Shown in pieces: positions 6,125-14,131 of a stretch of 22,289 bases of DNA (the stretch's first letter is position 1; each line of letters starts with the position of its first letter). The stretch is from contig JBAZEH010000024.1 in assembly GCA_041653955.1 (NCBI GenBank), positions 1-22,289 on the forward strand, given 5' to 3'. Position numbers and translations under genes: made by a program. Origin of the DNA: UBA1562 sp041653955 (lineage in GTDB: Bacteria; Omnitrophota; Gorgyraeia; Gygaellales; Profunditerraquicolaceae). Below the pieces are notes generated by a model. That model saw nothing but the letters and a program-made list of their open reading frames with translations. It did not search any database and was not told the DNA's origin.

Positions 6125-7291
6125 CTAGATAAACTGGACCTGGGGGCTGACCCAAATTTGCAGGCCGGATGCAGTCATAATCCTGGTTTCATTGATCCTG
6201 TTAGCTGCGCAAGAAAAACCCTCTTGCCATATAATATCATTCATCCAAAAGAACCCATTAGGATAAAATAACTGGATCATTAGCAGGTTTCCGGTTGCCT
6301 GTAATCTGGCCGGCAAAGAATAGAAGCGCTGCCGCATACCCGTAAAGTCTAAAGTATGGTACTCTGGCGGGAAAAGTTGTGTGATATATGAATTTAGGCG
6401 CAAAAGACATCCTTGCCATAACTCGTTGATTTCATTAGTTTTAAGTATAATATCCAACTTAGTAAAAGAGCTCGCAAGCTGGGCTATTGGAATCTGCTCT
6501 ATATGTTGGGAATATTGAGTTATATCCTGCTCTGGGATCCCCTTGCCGATAAGGAGCCAAAGGGGATTTTTCTCCTTGAAGAAAGGAGAATATAAGAAAC
6601 TTTCAATTATCGCTATATGGTCTTCTTTAGCCAGGCCCGGAAGGTATCCCGAGAGGATATCGGCTACAAAAGGAGTTAAGCCAAGTTTAAGATCAGCGGC
6701 TTTTAAGAAGAAAAAACCCCCGTTTTCCATAAAATCTGTCTCTTGCTTTATCACCGATATAGGGATAATTTCTAAAGGTTTTTTCTCTATCTCCGGAGGC
6801 TTCTCGGCAGGTGCTTCCGACGGTGCTGGAGGAGGCAATTCCTGGGTTGTTTCAGCGGGCGTCTCCGGGACTTCTTGAGGCGGGGGTTCCTTAGGCGGCA
6901 ATTCCTGGGTTACCGAAGGAAGCGGTTTAGGTTCTTCTTGAGGCGGGGGTTCCTTAGGCTCCGGAGGCTTCTCGGCAGGTGCTTCCGACGGTGCTGGAGG
7001 AGGCAATTCCTGGGTTGTTTCAGCGGGCGTCTCCGGGACTTCTTGAGGAGGAAGTTCCCGGGGCTCCGGAGGCTTCTCAACGGGAATATCTTCCCTCTCT
7101 TTTCTTCTGCCTACAGGCCCGCTCAAATTCTTCTCTTTAATTACATTATTTATTAAAGATTTTGACAATTCAACCTGAAATTGCTCCTTAATCAATGAAA
7201 TCAAGCCACGACAAGAAAGTTTAGGATTTTCTTGCTTGTTTCTTATAATATACTCTTTAATTTCATCAGTTAATTTATACGGTCTTGCCAT
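6125..7291 (-). CDS. Helix-turn-helix protein with Pro/Glu-rich repeat linker, function unknown
   Basis: 388 residues in three parts. Residues 1-66 (MARPYKLTDEIKEYI...) look like a homeodomain-like helix-turn-helix of the kind that heads many transposases and regulators. Residues 67-175 are a Pro/Glu-rich linker with an exactly repeated unit. Residues 176-388 are a mostly hydrophobic/aromatic domain I do not recognise; its last 50 residues (QLFYPNGFF..., then NRINETRI...GLQIWVSP) faintly recall the start of WbqC-like proteins, a weak resemblance only. No ribosome site is visible before the ATG. It may be a DNA-binding protein of a mobile element or a regulator; three TGGACATT copies lie in its leader. 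It sits between two pilus operons without an obvious pilus role. Confidence 0.6.
   Translation of the reverse strand: MARPYKLTDEIKEYIIRNKQENPKLSCRGLISLIKEQFQVELSKSLINNVIKEKNLSGPVGRRKEREDIPVEKPPEPRELPPQEVPETPAETTQELPPPAPSEAPAEKPPEPKEPPPQEEPKPLPSVTQELPPKEPPPQEVPETPAETTQELPPPAPSEAPAEKPPEIEKKPLEIIPISVIKQETDFMENGGFFFLKAADLKLGLTPFVADILSGYLPGLAKEDHIAIIESFLYSPFFKEKNPLWLLIGKGIPEQDITQYSQHIEQIPIAQLASSFTKLDIILKTNEINELWQGCLLRLNSYITQLFPPEYHTLDFTGMRQRFYSLPARLQATGNLLMIQLFYPNGFFWMNDIIWQEGFSCAANRINETRIMTASGLQIWVSPQVQFI
6791..7048. repeat. Two identical 90-bp direct repeats inside the HTH gene
   Basis: Positions 6791-6880 and 6959-7048 are identical over 90 bp with an offset of 168 bp, in frame. They encode a Pro/Glu/Ala-rich unit of about 30 residues twice. 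Perfect identity at silent positions indicates a recent duplication or gene conversion. A shorter related piece (cttgaggcgggggttcctta) lies between and after them. Confidence 0.9.
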
Positions 7292-7300
7292 TTTATAAAC

Positions 7301-7340
7301 TGGACATTGATTTGGACATTATTTTTAATTATTGGACATT
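7301..7340. repeat. Three TGGACATT direct repeats, possible operator
   Basis: TGGACATT occurs at 7301-7308, 7313-7320 and 7333-7340, start-to-start spacings 12 and 20 bp, in the AT-rich leader of the HTH gene between its predicted +1 (about 7346) and its ATG. They could be binding sites of the HTH protein itself (autoregulation), or end repeats of a lost mobile element. Binding is inference. Confidence 0.5.
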
Positions 7341-7352
7341 ATTTTCAATATA

Positions 7353-7381
7353 AATCTAACATAAATTCAACTAATTGTCAA
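7353..7381 (-). promoter_or_regulatory. Promoter of the HTH gene
   Basis: TTGACA at 7381-7376 and TAGATT at 7358-7353 on the minus strand, 17 bp apart. The -35 box is perfect. The predicted +1 lies near 7346, just before the three TGGACATT repeats, leaving a leader of about 55 nt. Confidence 0.6.
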
Positions 7382-7392
7382 GCCAATTCCAC

Positions 7393-8088
7393 AGACGCTT
7401 TCTACCCTAATCTAAAGACGTTTTTCAACGTAAAGCAGAAACTGTCCCCAGGTTTTTAAAAATAAAAGTTTTTGTGTTAGAAATAGGATGTAATTGCGTC
7501 AATTATTCTAGAAAAAGGAGGTGATAAGCCATGCCGACAGGACCAAGATTACTGATAGAAAATGCCTGCTATCATGTTATCACAAGAGGCCACCACAACC
7601 AACAGGTCTTTATGGAAGAAGAGGATTACAAGGTTTATCTTTCCAGGCTAAAGAAGTATAAACAAAAGTATAGATTTATGCTTTATGCTTTTTGCTTAAT
7701 GCCTAATCATATACACCTTATCTGCCACCCTAAAGACCCGGATGATCTGACAAAATTCATGCAGGGGTTAAATCGCTCTTACACAGCCTACTTTAACAAA
7801 AAATACAACAAGTCCGGTTATCTATGGCAAGGTAGATTCAAAAGTAAAGTAATAGTCAAAGATAATTATATGATCGATTGCTTACATTATATTGAGTTGA
7901 ATCCGGTAAGGGCTAATATGGTAAAAACTCTGCAGGATTATGACTGGAGCAGTTACAGAGAAAGAGTAGCAGGAGAAGATATGGTTATCAGTATAATTGA
8001 TAACCTTTGCATTTAATGATTATTACTGATAGGGTACACTTTTCGCTTTGAGCCGAAAAACGTCTTTGCTTTGGAATAAAAAGCGTCT
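7393..8088. mobile_element. Y1/RAYT transposase unit bounded by 44-bp imperfect inverted repeats
   Basis: The left arm is 7393-7436 and the right arm 8045-8088. In inverted orientation 33 of 44 positions match, with the same spacing: AGACGCTTT, 12 nt, AAAGACGTTTTTC, 5 nt, AAAGC. Both arms also have small hairpin potential (ACGTT/AACGT at 7418-7431; TTTTCG/CGAAAA at 8040-8059). The unit contains only the transposase gene. IS200/IS605 ends are normally hairpins and REP-associated transposases are flanked by inverted REP pairs, so this arrangement fits a RAYT with its own REP-like pair. The right arm starts directly behind the DUF192 stop codon. Confidence 0.65.
7531..8016 (+). CDS. IS200-like / REP-associated Y1 transposase (RAYT)
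   Basis: 161 residues, full length for the family. MPNHIHLICHP carries the HUH metal-binding motif (HIH) that holds the divalent metal. LNRSYTAYFNKKY holds the probable nucleophilic tyrosine. SGYLWQGRFKSKVI and IELNPVRANMV are the conserved C-terminal signatures of Y1 transposases of the RAYT type. It would cut single-stranded DNA at hairpin REP-like sequences. AAGGAGGTGAT, nearly perfect, lies 5 nt before the ATG. The gene is intact and its orientation opposes both pilus operons. Assignment is firm; present activity is unknown. Confidence 0.92.
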   Translation: MPTGPRLLIENACYHVITRGHHNQQVFMEEEDYKVYLSRLKKYKQKYRFMLYAFCLMPNHIHLICHPKDPDDLTKFMQGLNRSYTAYFNKKYNKSGYLWQGRFKSKVIVKDNYMIDCLHYIELNPVRANMVKTLQDYDWSSYRERVAGEDMVISIIDNLCI

Positions 8089-8430
8089 TTATAGTATTTG
8101 GATGGTGTCACCGGGTTCGGTGCGGGTGATACGAATGGTATCCGCGGGAAGCTCAATAACGGTGTGGGAATTAAAGTAGACGCCGCTTAACCTGAAAGGC
8201 TTAAAAGAAGGCAAGGCCGCGATAACCTTCCCTGCCTTATCCAGAAAAATTGCGTCTATCGTAAAACGCATAAAAAATGAATGTATGCTGTTAGATGGAC
8301 TTAAGACCAGCGCCTCCCCCTGATTTAAAGATTTACGGTTTAACAGGCCTATCAGGCGGGCAAAAAATCCTTCCGCGACCTTTGCTTTATCAGCAAGAAT
8401 GGTATTTTTACTGCTATTGGTAACTTTCAT
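8089..8430 (-). CDS. DUF192 family protein, last gene of the Tad assembly operon
   Basis: 113 residues. The central section NSIHSFFMRFTIDAIFLDKAG is the DUF192 signature, and an aromatic/Pro-rich loop with ...GDTIQIL at the end completes this small beta-rich fold. No signal peptide is seen, whereas many DUF192 proteins have one, so it may be cytoplasmic. Its biochemical function is unknown. The start overlaps the stop of the CpaE-CpaF gene (ATGA), so it is translated with it. The stop codon abuts the right inverted repeat of the RAYT unit, which means the element inserted exactly at the operon's end or the original downstream genes were displaced. Confidence 0.8.
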   Translation of the reverse strand: MKVTNSSKNTILADKAKVAEGFFARLIGLLNRKSLNQGEALVLSPSNSIHSFFMRFTIDAIFLDKAGKVIAALPSFKPFRLSGVYFNSHTVIELPADTIRITRTEPGDTIQIL

Positions 8431-10610
8431 TTTGCCTTGAATATGTCTTCGGATAGAGGGATCCCGCGCTTACGGAAATCCTCAAAGAAGGTAGGTATAT
8501 GGCCGGAAGGTTGAAAAGTCCCCTGGACCTTGCCCTGCTCATCTGTAGCGGTCTGACGAAAAGAAAAAATATCTTTTAGCCCAATATGCACTTCATCCAG
8601 CATCCCGGTAATTTCGGTTATCTGTGTCACCTTACGGGAACCGTCGGATAACCGGGCGGTATGCACTATAATATCTATTGCGGAGGCGATCATCTCGCGG
8701 ATAGCGCGCAGCGGGATTTCTATCCCGCTCATAAGGATCAGAGAATCCAGGCGGGCGAGGACATCCTGAGTAGAATTGGCGTGTAAGGTAGTCATTGAGC
8801 CATCATGGCCCGTATTCATAGCCTGGAGCATATCCAGACTCTCCGGGCCGCGGCACTCGCCTATAATTATGCGGTCCGGGCGCATACGCAGGGAATTGCG
8901 GAACAGATCCCGCACGCTGATATCGCCCTTACCTTCAATATTGGTCGGCCGCGACTCTAATCTTATCCAGTGCGCGTGGTGAAGTTTTAATTCTGCCGCA
9001 TCCTCAATAGTAATGATCCTCTCGCCATCCGGGACAAACTCCGAGAGGACATTCAATACCGTTGTTTTCCCGGATCCGGTACCCCCGGAAACAATAATAT
9101 TCTTTCGCAGCAATACGCAGGCCTTAATAAACTCACTCATTGTGTTATTAAGCGCCCCCAGCCTCTCCAGGTCAAATATCTTAAGCCGCTCCGCGCCGAA
9201 CTTCCTTATGGTTAATGTCGGCCCGGTAAGCGATAAAGGCGGGATAATAGCATTGACACGCGAACCGTCGGAAAGGCGGGCATCAACCATAGGCATAGAT
9301 TCATCTATCCTTCTTCCCAGCGGCGCGACAATACGCTCTATTATCTGGCGGACCTGCTCATTAGAAACAAACCTTTTCTCTGACTGCTGTAATTTTCCGT
9401 GTTTCTCTATATATATCTGTTTCTTATTATTGACCATAATATCGGTGATATCGGGATCGCTGATCAGGTCTTCCAGCGGCCCAAGCCCTAACGCTTCATC
9501 CGCTATCTCTTTAATGATACGCTCCCGCTCTTCCCGTGAGATCAGGCTCTCCGCCTCCTCTACCAGCGCGTTGCTTATTACTTTAACAGTACGCTCCCGC
9601 AACCCCTCAACCTTGCCCAGGTCACCCGCCACCCGGTCAAGGCGGCGTAAATCTAACTCTTGAATAATACGTTTATGTATGCGCTGCTTTAACTGGTCTA
9701 TCTTGTCGTGGGGATCGCTTTTCTCCTCATCCGCATGCCTGTGCCCCCCTAAAGAAAGAGATTCCAGTGTAGTTACCGCCTCCTGCAGCAACGCCTTTTC
9801 TTTAGATCCAGGCTGGCTTGCGAATATCGCCTCCAGCTCTTGCCTCGGCATAAAATACTCATGGTGGCTGGCCAGGTCATCAGCCAGGCTGTCAATAGCG
9901 ATACTCGCCCTGCAACGCGGGCTATCTAATACAACAGGTATCTGACGGTTGAGAGCGGAACCGATGATCCTGCCCTCCGAAGGTATGCGCGCGATTATAT
10001 CGCAAGGCAAAACATTTTTTACCTCGCGCCAGGCAACCCCTCCCAGGCTCTCTGCCCGGTTCAATATCACCTTTATCATCTTCAATGGGAAATATAAAGA
10101 CTGCAGGATATCTGTTGCTTCTTTTGCCTGGGAGACCGAAAGCATATCCGGGTTTACCACAAGCAATATCAGGTTCGCCTTTTCTAGAAATGAAATAAGA
10201 TACTTGTTAAAGGCCCGGCCATTATCGGCAATAATGAAATCATACGCCTTGCCCAGGTCGTCGAGAAGCGAGGAAAGAAAAACTTCATCTAAATGGAGGC
10301 TAAGCTTATCGCGTGTGTGCAGGGTGAAAGCCGCGAAATGGAGGCCGCTGGAATGATGATTTAGGATACAATCTTGCAGGTCCTGGGGCAGGTATTTATC
10401 CTGGCCTGCCGCGGGAGAGATATTGCTTAAAGACCTTGTCGGCTTAAGGTTCAGGAGCTTCGCCATATCTCCGGGAAGGTCCAGATCCATATCTAACAGC
10501 AGGATCTTCTTCCCTTTGAACTTCCTGGCAAGCGAAACCGCGAGGTTAGTCGCGATAAAACTCCTGCCTACGCCACCTTTAGTGCTGAATACGGATATGA
10601 TCTGCGCCAT
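8427..10610 (-). CDS. cpaF: CpaE/TadZ-CpaF/TadA fusion ATPase of the Tad pilus
   Basis: 727 residues joining two proteins that are normally separate. Residues 1-255 are a MinD/ParA-type CpaE (TadZ) domain: deviant Walker A STKGGVGRS (11-17) with Arg where the P-loop Lys is expected, LLLDMDLDLPGD (37-48), and FIIADNG (125-131) as Walker B region. After a charged linker, residues 300-700 are a CpaF (TadA/VirB11-like) secretion ATPase: Walker A GGTGSGKTT (509-517), Asp box TIEDA (534-538), Walker B DRIIIGECRG (579-588) and His box MTTLHANST (606-614). TadZ places the machine at the pole and TadA drives assembly in the cytoplasm; fusion would fix localiser and motor one to one. The start is 8 nt after the secretin stop, with no clear ribosome site. 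Confidence 0.92.
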   Translation of the reverse strand: MAQIISVFSTKGGVGRSFIATNLAVSLARKFKGKKILLLDMDLDLPGDMAKLLNLKPTRSLSNISPAAGQDKYLPQDLQDCILNHHSSGLHFAAFTLHTRDKLSLHLDEVFLSSLLDDLGKAYDFIIADNGRAFNKYLISFLEKANLILLVVNPDMLSVSQAKEATDILQSLYFPLKMIKVILNRAESLGGVAWREVKNVLPCDIIARIPSEGRIIGSALNRQIPVVLDSPRCRASIAIDSLADDLASHHEYFMPRQELEAIFASQPGSKEKALLQEAVTTLESLSLGGHRHADEEKSDPHDKIDQLKQRIHKRIIQELDLRRLDRVAGDLGKVEGLRERTVKVISNALVEEAESLISREERERIIKEIADEALGLGPLEDLISDPDITDIMVNNKKQIYIEKHGKLQQSEKRFVSNEQVRQIIERIVAPLGRRIDESMPMVDARLSDGSRVNAIIPPLSLTGPTLTIRKFGAERLKIFDLERLGALNNTMSEFIKACVLLRKNIIVSGGTGSGKTTVLNVLSEFVPDGERIITIEDAAELKLHHAHWIRLESRPTNIEGKGDISVRDLFRNSLRMRPDRIIIGECRGPESLDMLQAMNTGHDGSMTTLHANSTQDVLARLDSLILMSGIEIPLRAIREMIASAIDIIVHTARLSDGSRKVTQITEITGMLDEVHIGLKDIFSFRQTATDEQGKVQGTFQPSGHIPTFFEDFRKRGIPLSEDIFKAK

Positions 10611-10618
10611 ACTTAACG

Positions 10619-12286
10619 CTATTTTGTCTTATAAACAATAGGTAGGTCTATCCAGAGCTCCCTCTGCTTCATCTCCGGAGTAAAAGGCGGATACGGAGCG
10701 GCAATCCTTACCGTACTGGCCGCATTCTCATCAAGGACTGCGTACCCAGACGATTCTCTTATCTGAACATCAAGGAGCTGGCCCGTATAATAAAGATGCA
10801 GCGCTAACTTTAAGGAACCTTCTATATTTGCCTGCCGGGCTGCCCAGGGATAAACAATATTGCTGCTTATCTGACGAGAGACGGAGAGTATATATTCAGA
10901 AAGCGGGGAGGCCGGAGGCTTTTGCGCTTCCGGCTTCTGCTGTTTTTCCTCAAGGCTGCTCTCTGTTTTAACTAACGCTTCCTCTTTCGCTACTTCTTGA
11001 GAGGCAACCGGCTCTGCCTGATCTTCTTGCCCGACCGCTTCTTCTGCTTCCATATGCTCTTTTACTATGGTAGGGGTGAGCGTGATAAAAAGTTCCACAT
11101 CCCCGCGTTCGCTCTGGCCGCCTCCTGCCTGTGTGGTTTTCTTCCTAAATAAGAAGCCAACAATAGGGATATCCCCTAAAATGGGGACCTTACGGATATC
11201 TTCTTCTGACTTCTGCTTCTTCAATCCGCCTATAGCCATCGTCTGGCCGTCCTTTAAGAATAGCTCTGTTGAGGCATTACGCTTGGTTAAAGGATATGCC
11301 TTTGCCGTAGGCGCATTTGCAGCCCCAAGGATCTCGGCTGTCCCTACTTCGCTTACTTCCACATTTAAAGCCAGCTTGATATCTTTTGTTTCAGTCACGG
11401 TGGGTTTTATCTTCAGCTTAATGCCAAACTCTTTATAATCCACCTCTGTCCCCTCGGCTCCTGTCGTAGCTGCTACGGTAGTGGTCAAAATAGGCTTCTC
11501 TCCGCCCACCGACAACTCTGCCTCTTTACCACTCTGGCAGGACAGCCGCGGCTGGGAGAGTACGCGAGCTTTACCCTCCTGGGTCAAGGCGTCCAATGTC
11601 AGGGTGAACGCCCCGCGGCTTACATTTAATACCCTGAACAGGCTGCCCCAGTTAGTCCCGGCGGCAGCAAGGCTGGGAGAGCCTACTTCAGTAATAGTAG
11701 TAGTACCCGGCCAGCTGAACCCCAATGTCTTTGTAGCGTCCTGATCCAATTCCAATACCTGCACATCAATCGCTACTACGGTCTCCTCTTCCCTCACCTG
11801 AATAAGGTTGATCACCTTACCCTTCATAGGGCCTAATGCTTCATTGATGCGCTCTATATCCTGCGGGGTCTTTACATTACCTAAAAGCAGCACCCTTCCT
11901 TCACTGTCCAGCCCGCGCGTGAATACCGAGGCAAATTCCATTTCTTTTAAAATATTATCTATGCGCTCCTTGACCGGGCCCATATTTTCAAGCAAAACAT
12001 CCACCTGCGCCAGATGCTCTCCTTTAGCGTCCCGCCACATAAGATTTGTTGTGCCCCGCGTTTTTCCAAGCAGGACCATCTCATTTTTGGCCACGGAAGT
12101 AACGTCTACTATATCGGGATTATTAATAACTACTTTTGTAGGATTATCCACATTTATGATCTTGATCTCACCCGAATATATTTTGATAATGTTGCCGCTA
12201 ACGGGGGTTTGCTCGTCCAAAGAGTAGCTGTAACCGTAGGATATAACAATGAATGAAATAAGCAGTATGCTGAATATTTTTTTCAT
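10619..12286 (-). CDS. cpaC: CpaC/RcpA secretin with C-terminal TonB-like domain
   Basis: Start taken at the ATG 12286 (555 residues), which gives a clean signal peptide MKKIFSILLISFIVISYGYSYS; a TTG at 12313 would overlap the gene upstream. Residues 25-100 form the N-terminal secretin domain, about 105-165 a BON-like segment, about 170-410 the secretin pore with VPILGDIPIVGFLFR and ELFITLTPTIV. A Glu/Ala/Gln-rich linker (about 412-460) leads to residues 461-555: YPWAARQANIEGSLKLAL, GQLLDVQIRESSGY, LDENAAS and APYPPFTP are the pattern of the TonB C-terminal fold. The secretin forms the outer-membrane channel for the pilus. A TonB-like end on it is unusual and may bind a periplasmic partner. 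It is 4 nt after cpaB. Confidence 0.9.
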   Translation of the reverse strand: MKKIFSILLISFIVISYGYSYSLDEQTPVSGNIIKIYSGEIKIINVDNPTKVVINNPDIVDVTSVAKNEMVLLGKTRGTTNLMWRDAKGEHLAQVDVLLENMGPVKERIDNILKEMEFASVFTRGLDSEGRVLLLGNVKTPQDIERINEALGPMKGKVINLIQVREEETVVAIDVQVLELDQDATKTLGFSWPGTTTITEVGSPSLAAAGTNWGSLFRVLNVSRGAFTLTLDALTQEGKARVLSQPRLSCQSGKEAELSVGGEKPILTTTVAATTGAEGTEVDYKEFGIKLKIKPTVTETKDIKLALNVEVSEVGTAEILGAANAPTAKAYPLTKRNASTELFLKDGQTMAIGGLKKQKSEEDIRKVPILGDIPIVGFLFRKKTTQAGGGQSERGDVELFITLTPTIVKEHMEAEEAVGQEDQAEPVASQEVAKEEALVKTESSLEEKQQKPEAQKPPASPLSEYILSVSRQISSNIVYPWAARQANIEGSLKLALHLYYTGQLLDVQIRESSGYAVLDENAASTVRIAAPYPPFTPEMKQRELWIDLPIVYKTK

Positions 12287-12290
12287 ATCT

Positions 12291-13190
12291 TTATTCTTCT
12301 GATAACGGGACAACCTCTTTTTTCAACCCGCGATATATCTCTACTACCTGCTGTCCTCCTGCCCCCCCGTCTTTTGAAGGCTGCAGGTATTGAAGCAATG
12401 TGTCCCAATCAGCGGGCTTGATCGTTTCTTTCCGCGTATCTTCAGCAGAACGCAGGGACAATTTTATCTTGCCATGTTCCTGCACAAAAGAAAGCAAAAC
12501 TGCCTCCTGGGGGTCCAGGGCGACCGTAACAGTCCCCCCTGAAACGCCCGGGGCTTTTATCTGTTCCCTCTTTACCGATGAACTATCTGTTTGGGGCGTA
12601 AATTCTCCCCCTACCGCAAGGATCTCAATATTCTGGAATAATGTTACCAGGCGCGGCTCAGAGTTTCTTGCTCCTGCAGCGTCAGGAAGCGCGATAAGGG
12701 ATAATACATCAACATAATCTCCGGGATGTATTAAATTGGCGATACTTGCCATATTATCCACGACAACATTTACCGCCCTTTTCCCGGCGGGGGTAATCTG
12801 GGATAAAGTCCTGCCTATCTTCCCGGGAGGAAGAAGCTTACTCCTTAATATCTGCTCTCCCGCCGATATCGGGCTTGAAGCGATCTGGCCTATAACCTCA
12901 TCAAGGGAAGAAACGACTCCCGGCTGTATATATTCCGCCGGTACCTCTTTTATCATAAGGTCTGTCGGCGTGATAGGGGTCTGGGGGGCTATATCTCTGG
13001 CCGCTACCAAAGCTATCCCCATCTGTGCCTGCGGCCTGGAAGGCTGGGCTTGCTTCTGATTTTGTTTTATCTTCTCCCATATCTCAGACTCCCTGCGGCT
13101 AAGATAACTATTCAACAATAATATCGCCCATACGCCGCAGGCTATGGCGATTATCAAAGGAAGCCGTTTACGTATACTCTGTATCTGCAT
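12291..13190 (-). CDS. cpaB: CpaB/RcpC Tad pilus periplasmic protein
   Basis: 299 residues. One N-terminal membrane helix (about 10-29) is followed by a coiled, Gln-rich stretch, then a SAF domain (about 58-125: ALVAARDIAPQTPITPTDL and EYIQPGVVSSLDEVIGQ), then the RcpC/CpaB domain with IHPGDYVDVL and TVTVALDPQEAVLLSF. The family is an inner-membrane-anchored periplasmic protein that works with the secretin, possibly contacting peptidoglycan. The ATG follows the stop of the PpiC gene with no gap. Length and order (cpaB then cpaC) are standard for Tad loci. Confidence 0.93.
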   Translation of the reverse strand: MQIQSIRKRLPLIIAIACGVWAILLLNSYLSRRESEIWEKIKQNQKQAQPSRPQAQMGIALVAARDIAPQTPITPTDLMIKEVPAEYIQPGVVSSLDEVIGQIASSPISAGEQILRSKLLPPGKIGRTLSQITPAGKRAVNVVVDNMASIANLIHPGDYVDVLSLIALPDAAGARNSEPRLVTLFQNIEILAVGGEFTPQTDSSSVKREQIKAPGVSGGTVTVALDPQEAVLLSFVQEHGKIKLSLRSAEDTRKETIKPADWDTLLQYLQPSKDGGAGGQQVVEIYRGLKKEVVPLSEE

Positions 13191-14093
13191 TTATTTCACC
13201 TTGTCTTCGTATATTACTACCTTGCTCTTATTTAAAAGCCCCTCTCTTATCTCCTGCAGCTTCTCCTGCTGCTTAAAGAATAATACCGTCCTGTTGATCT
13301 CATCCCACACTTCGGATAAGGGCCTAGCCTGCCCGCCCTTTACTGATTCTACCTTAATTATATAATAGCGGTTGTTGGCCTTGAAGATATTGCTTACCTG
13401 CCCGGCGCCCAAAGAGCGCGAAAAGGCCACTTCATCAAAAGCTGCGAACTCCGGCCCGCGGCTGCCTTTTTTTATAACCCCCAGGTCACCTCCATTGGCC
13501 GCGCTATCAGCGCGGGAACGCTGCCCTGCCAGGGTGGAGAAATCCACCCCCCTTAATAACTCAATAAGTATATCCCTGGCCTCCTGTTCAGAATCAACCG
13601 CTATCTCTCTGACCCTTCTTTCTTCTGCCTGTTGATACTGATCTTTATACAGATTATAGAAATTCTCTACTTCAGAGGAGGTAACGGTTATATTACCTAT
13701 GGTATCCTGTATAAACTGATTTGCCAGGACGTTTACCTCTACATTCTGCAATGCCTCCTGGACAGCCTGGCGCTGGTCTAACCCGCGCTTCTTTGCTTCT
13801 ATATAGAAAAGGTAACGGCCTATCAGTTCTTCGTTGAGATAAGCGACCTTCTGTTCGCGCGTTACGATCTGGGCCGCAGCATCCCCTACAAGCTGGTTAT
13901 AGTTATCTATCTCCTCGCCAAGCTGCTCTGATGTTATCGCCAGGTCATCCACCCTGGCAATAACCGTACCCCTAGGCTGCACAATAGCCTTTTTGCCGGT
14001 TAATTTCTCTATCTTCTGGCAGCCGAATAAAAAAATAAGGACCAGGCATATAGAAATATATAGCGCCTGCTCCTTCTTGTCGGGGATATGCAT
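13191..14093 (-). CDS. PpiC-type peptidyl-prolyl isomerase lipoprotein, first gene of the assembly operon
   Basis: 300 residues. The N-terminus is a lipoprotein signal with lipobox LFGC (Cys25), so the protein is expected in the periplasm attached to a membrane. Residues 40-150 are a SurA-like chaperone segment, and about 160-255 a parvulin rotamase domain (RRVREIAVDSEQEA, GGDLGVIKKGSRGPEFAA, GAGQVSNIF, YYIIKVES). It would help fold or insert exported pilus components such as the secretin. PpiC is not a core Tad component, so its leading place in the operon is notable. It is transcribed from the promoter at 14132-14160. Confidence 0.88.
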   Translation of the reverse strand: MHIPDKKEQALYISICLVLIFLFGCQKIEKLTGKKAIVQPRGTVIARVDDLAITSEQLGEEIDNYNQLVGDAAAQIVTREQKVAYLNEELIGRYLFYIEAKKRGLDQRQAVQEALQNVEVNVLANQFIQDTIGNITVTSSEVENFYNLYKDQYQQAEERRVREIAVDSEQEARDILIELLRGVDFSTLAGQRSRADSAANGGDLGVIKKGSRGPEFAAFDEVAFSRSLGAGQVSNIFKANNRYYIIKVESVKGGQARPLSEVWDEINRTVLFFKQQEKLQEIREGLLNKSKVVIYEDKVK

Positions 14094-14131
14094 CGTCTAC
14101 AGTATCCTTTTTAGAAAATTATTATTAAATT

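Noticed and set aside
6543..7156. Plus-strand Gly/Ser- and Arg-rich frames
   Set aside because: They are antisense products of the Pro/Glu-rich repeat linker in the HTH gene.
9013..9663. Plus-strand frame of 216 codons, Ser/Arg-rich
   Set aside because: Antisense to the CpaF half of the fusion ATPase; composition is typical of a shadow frame.
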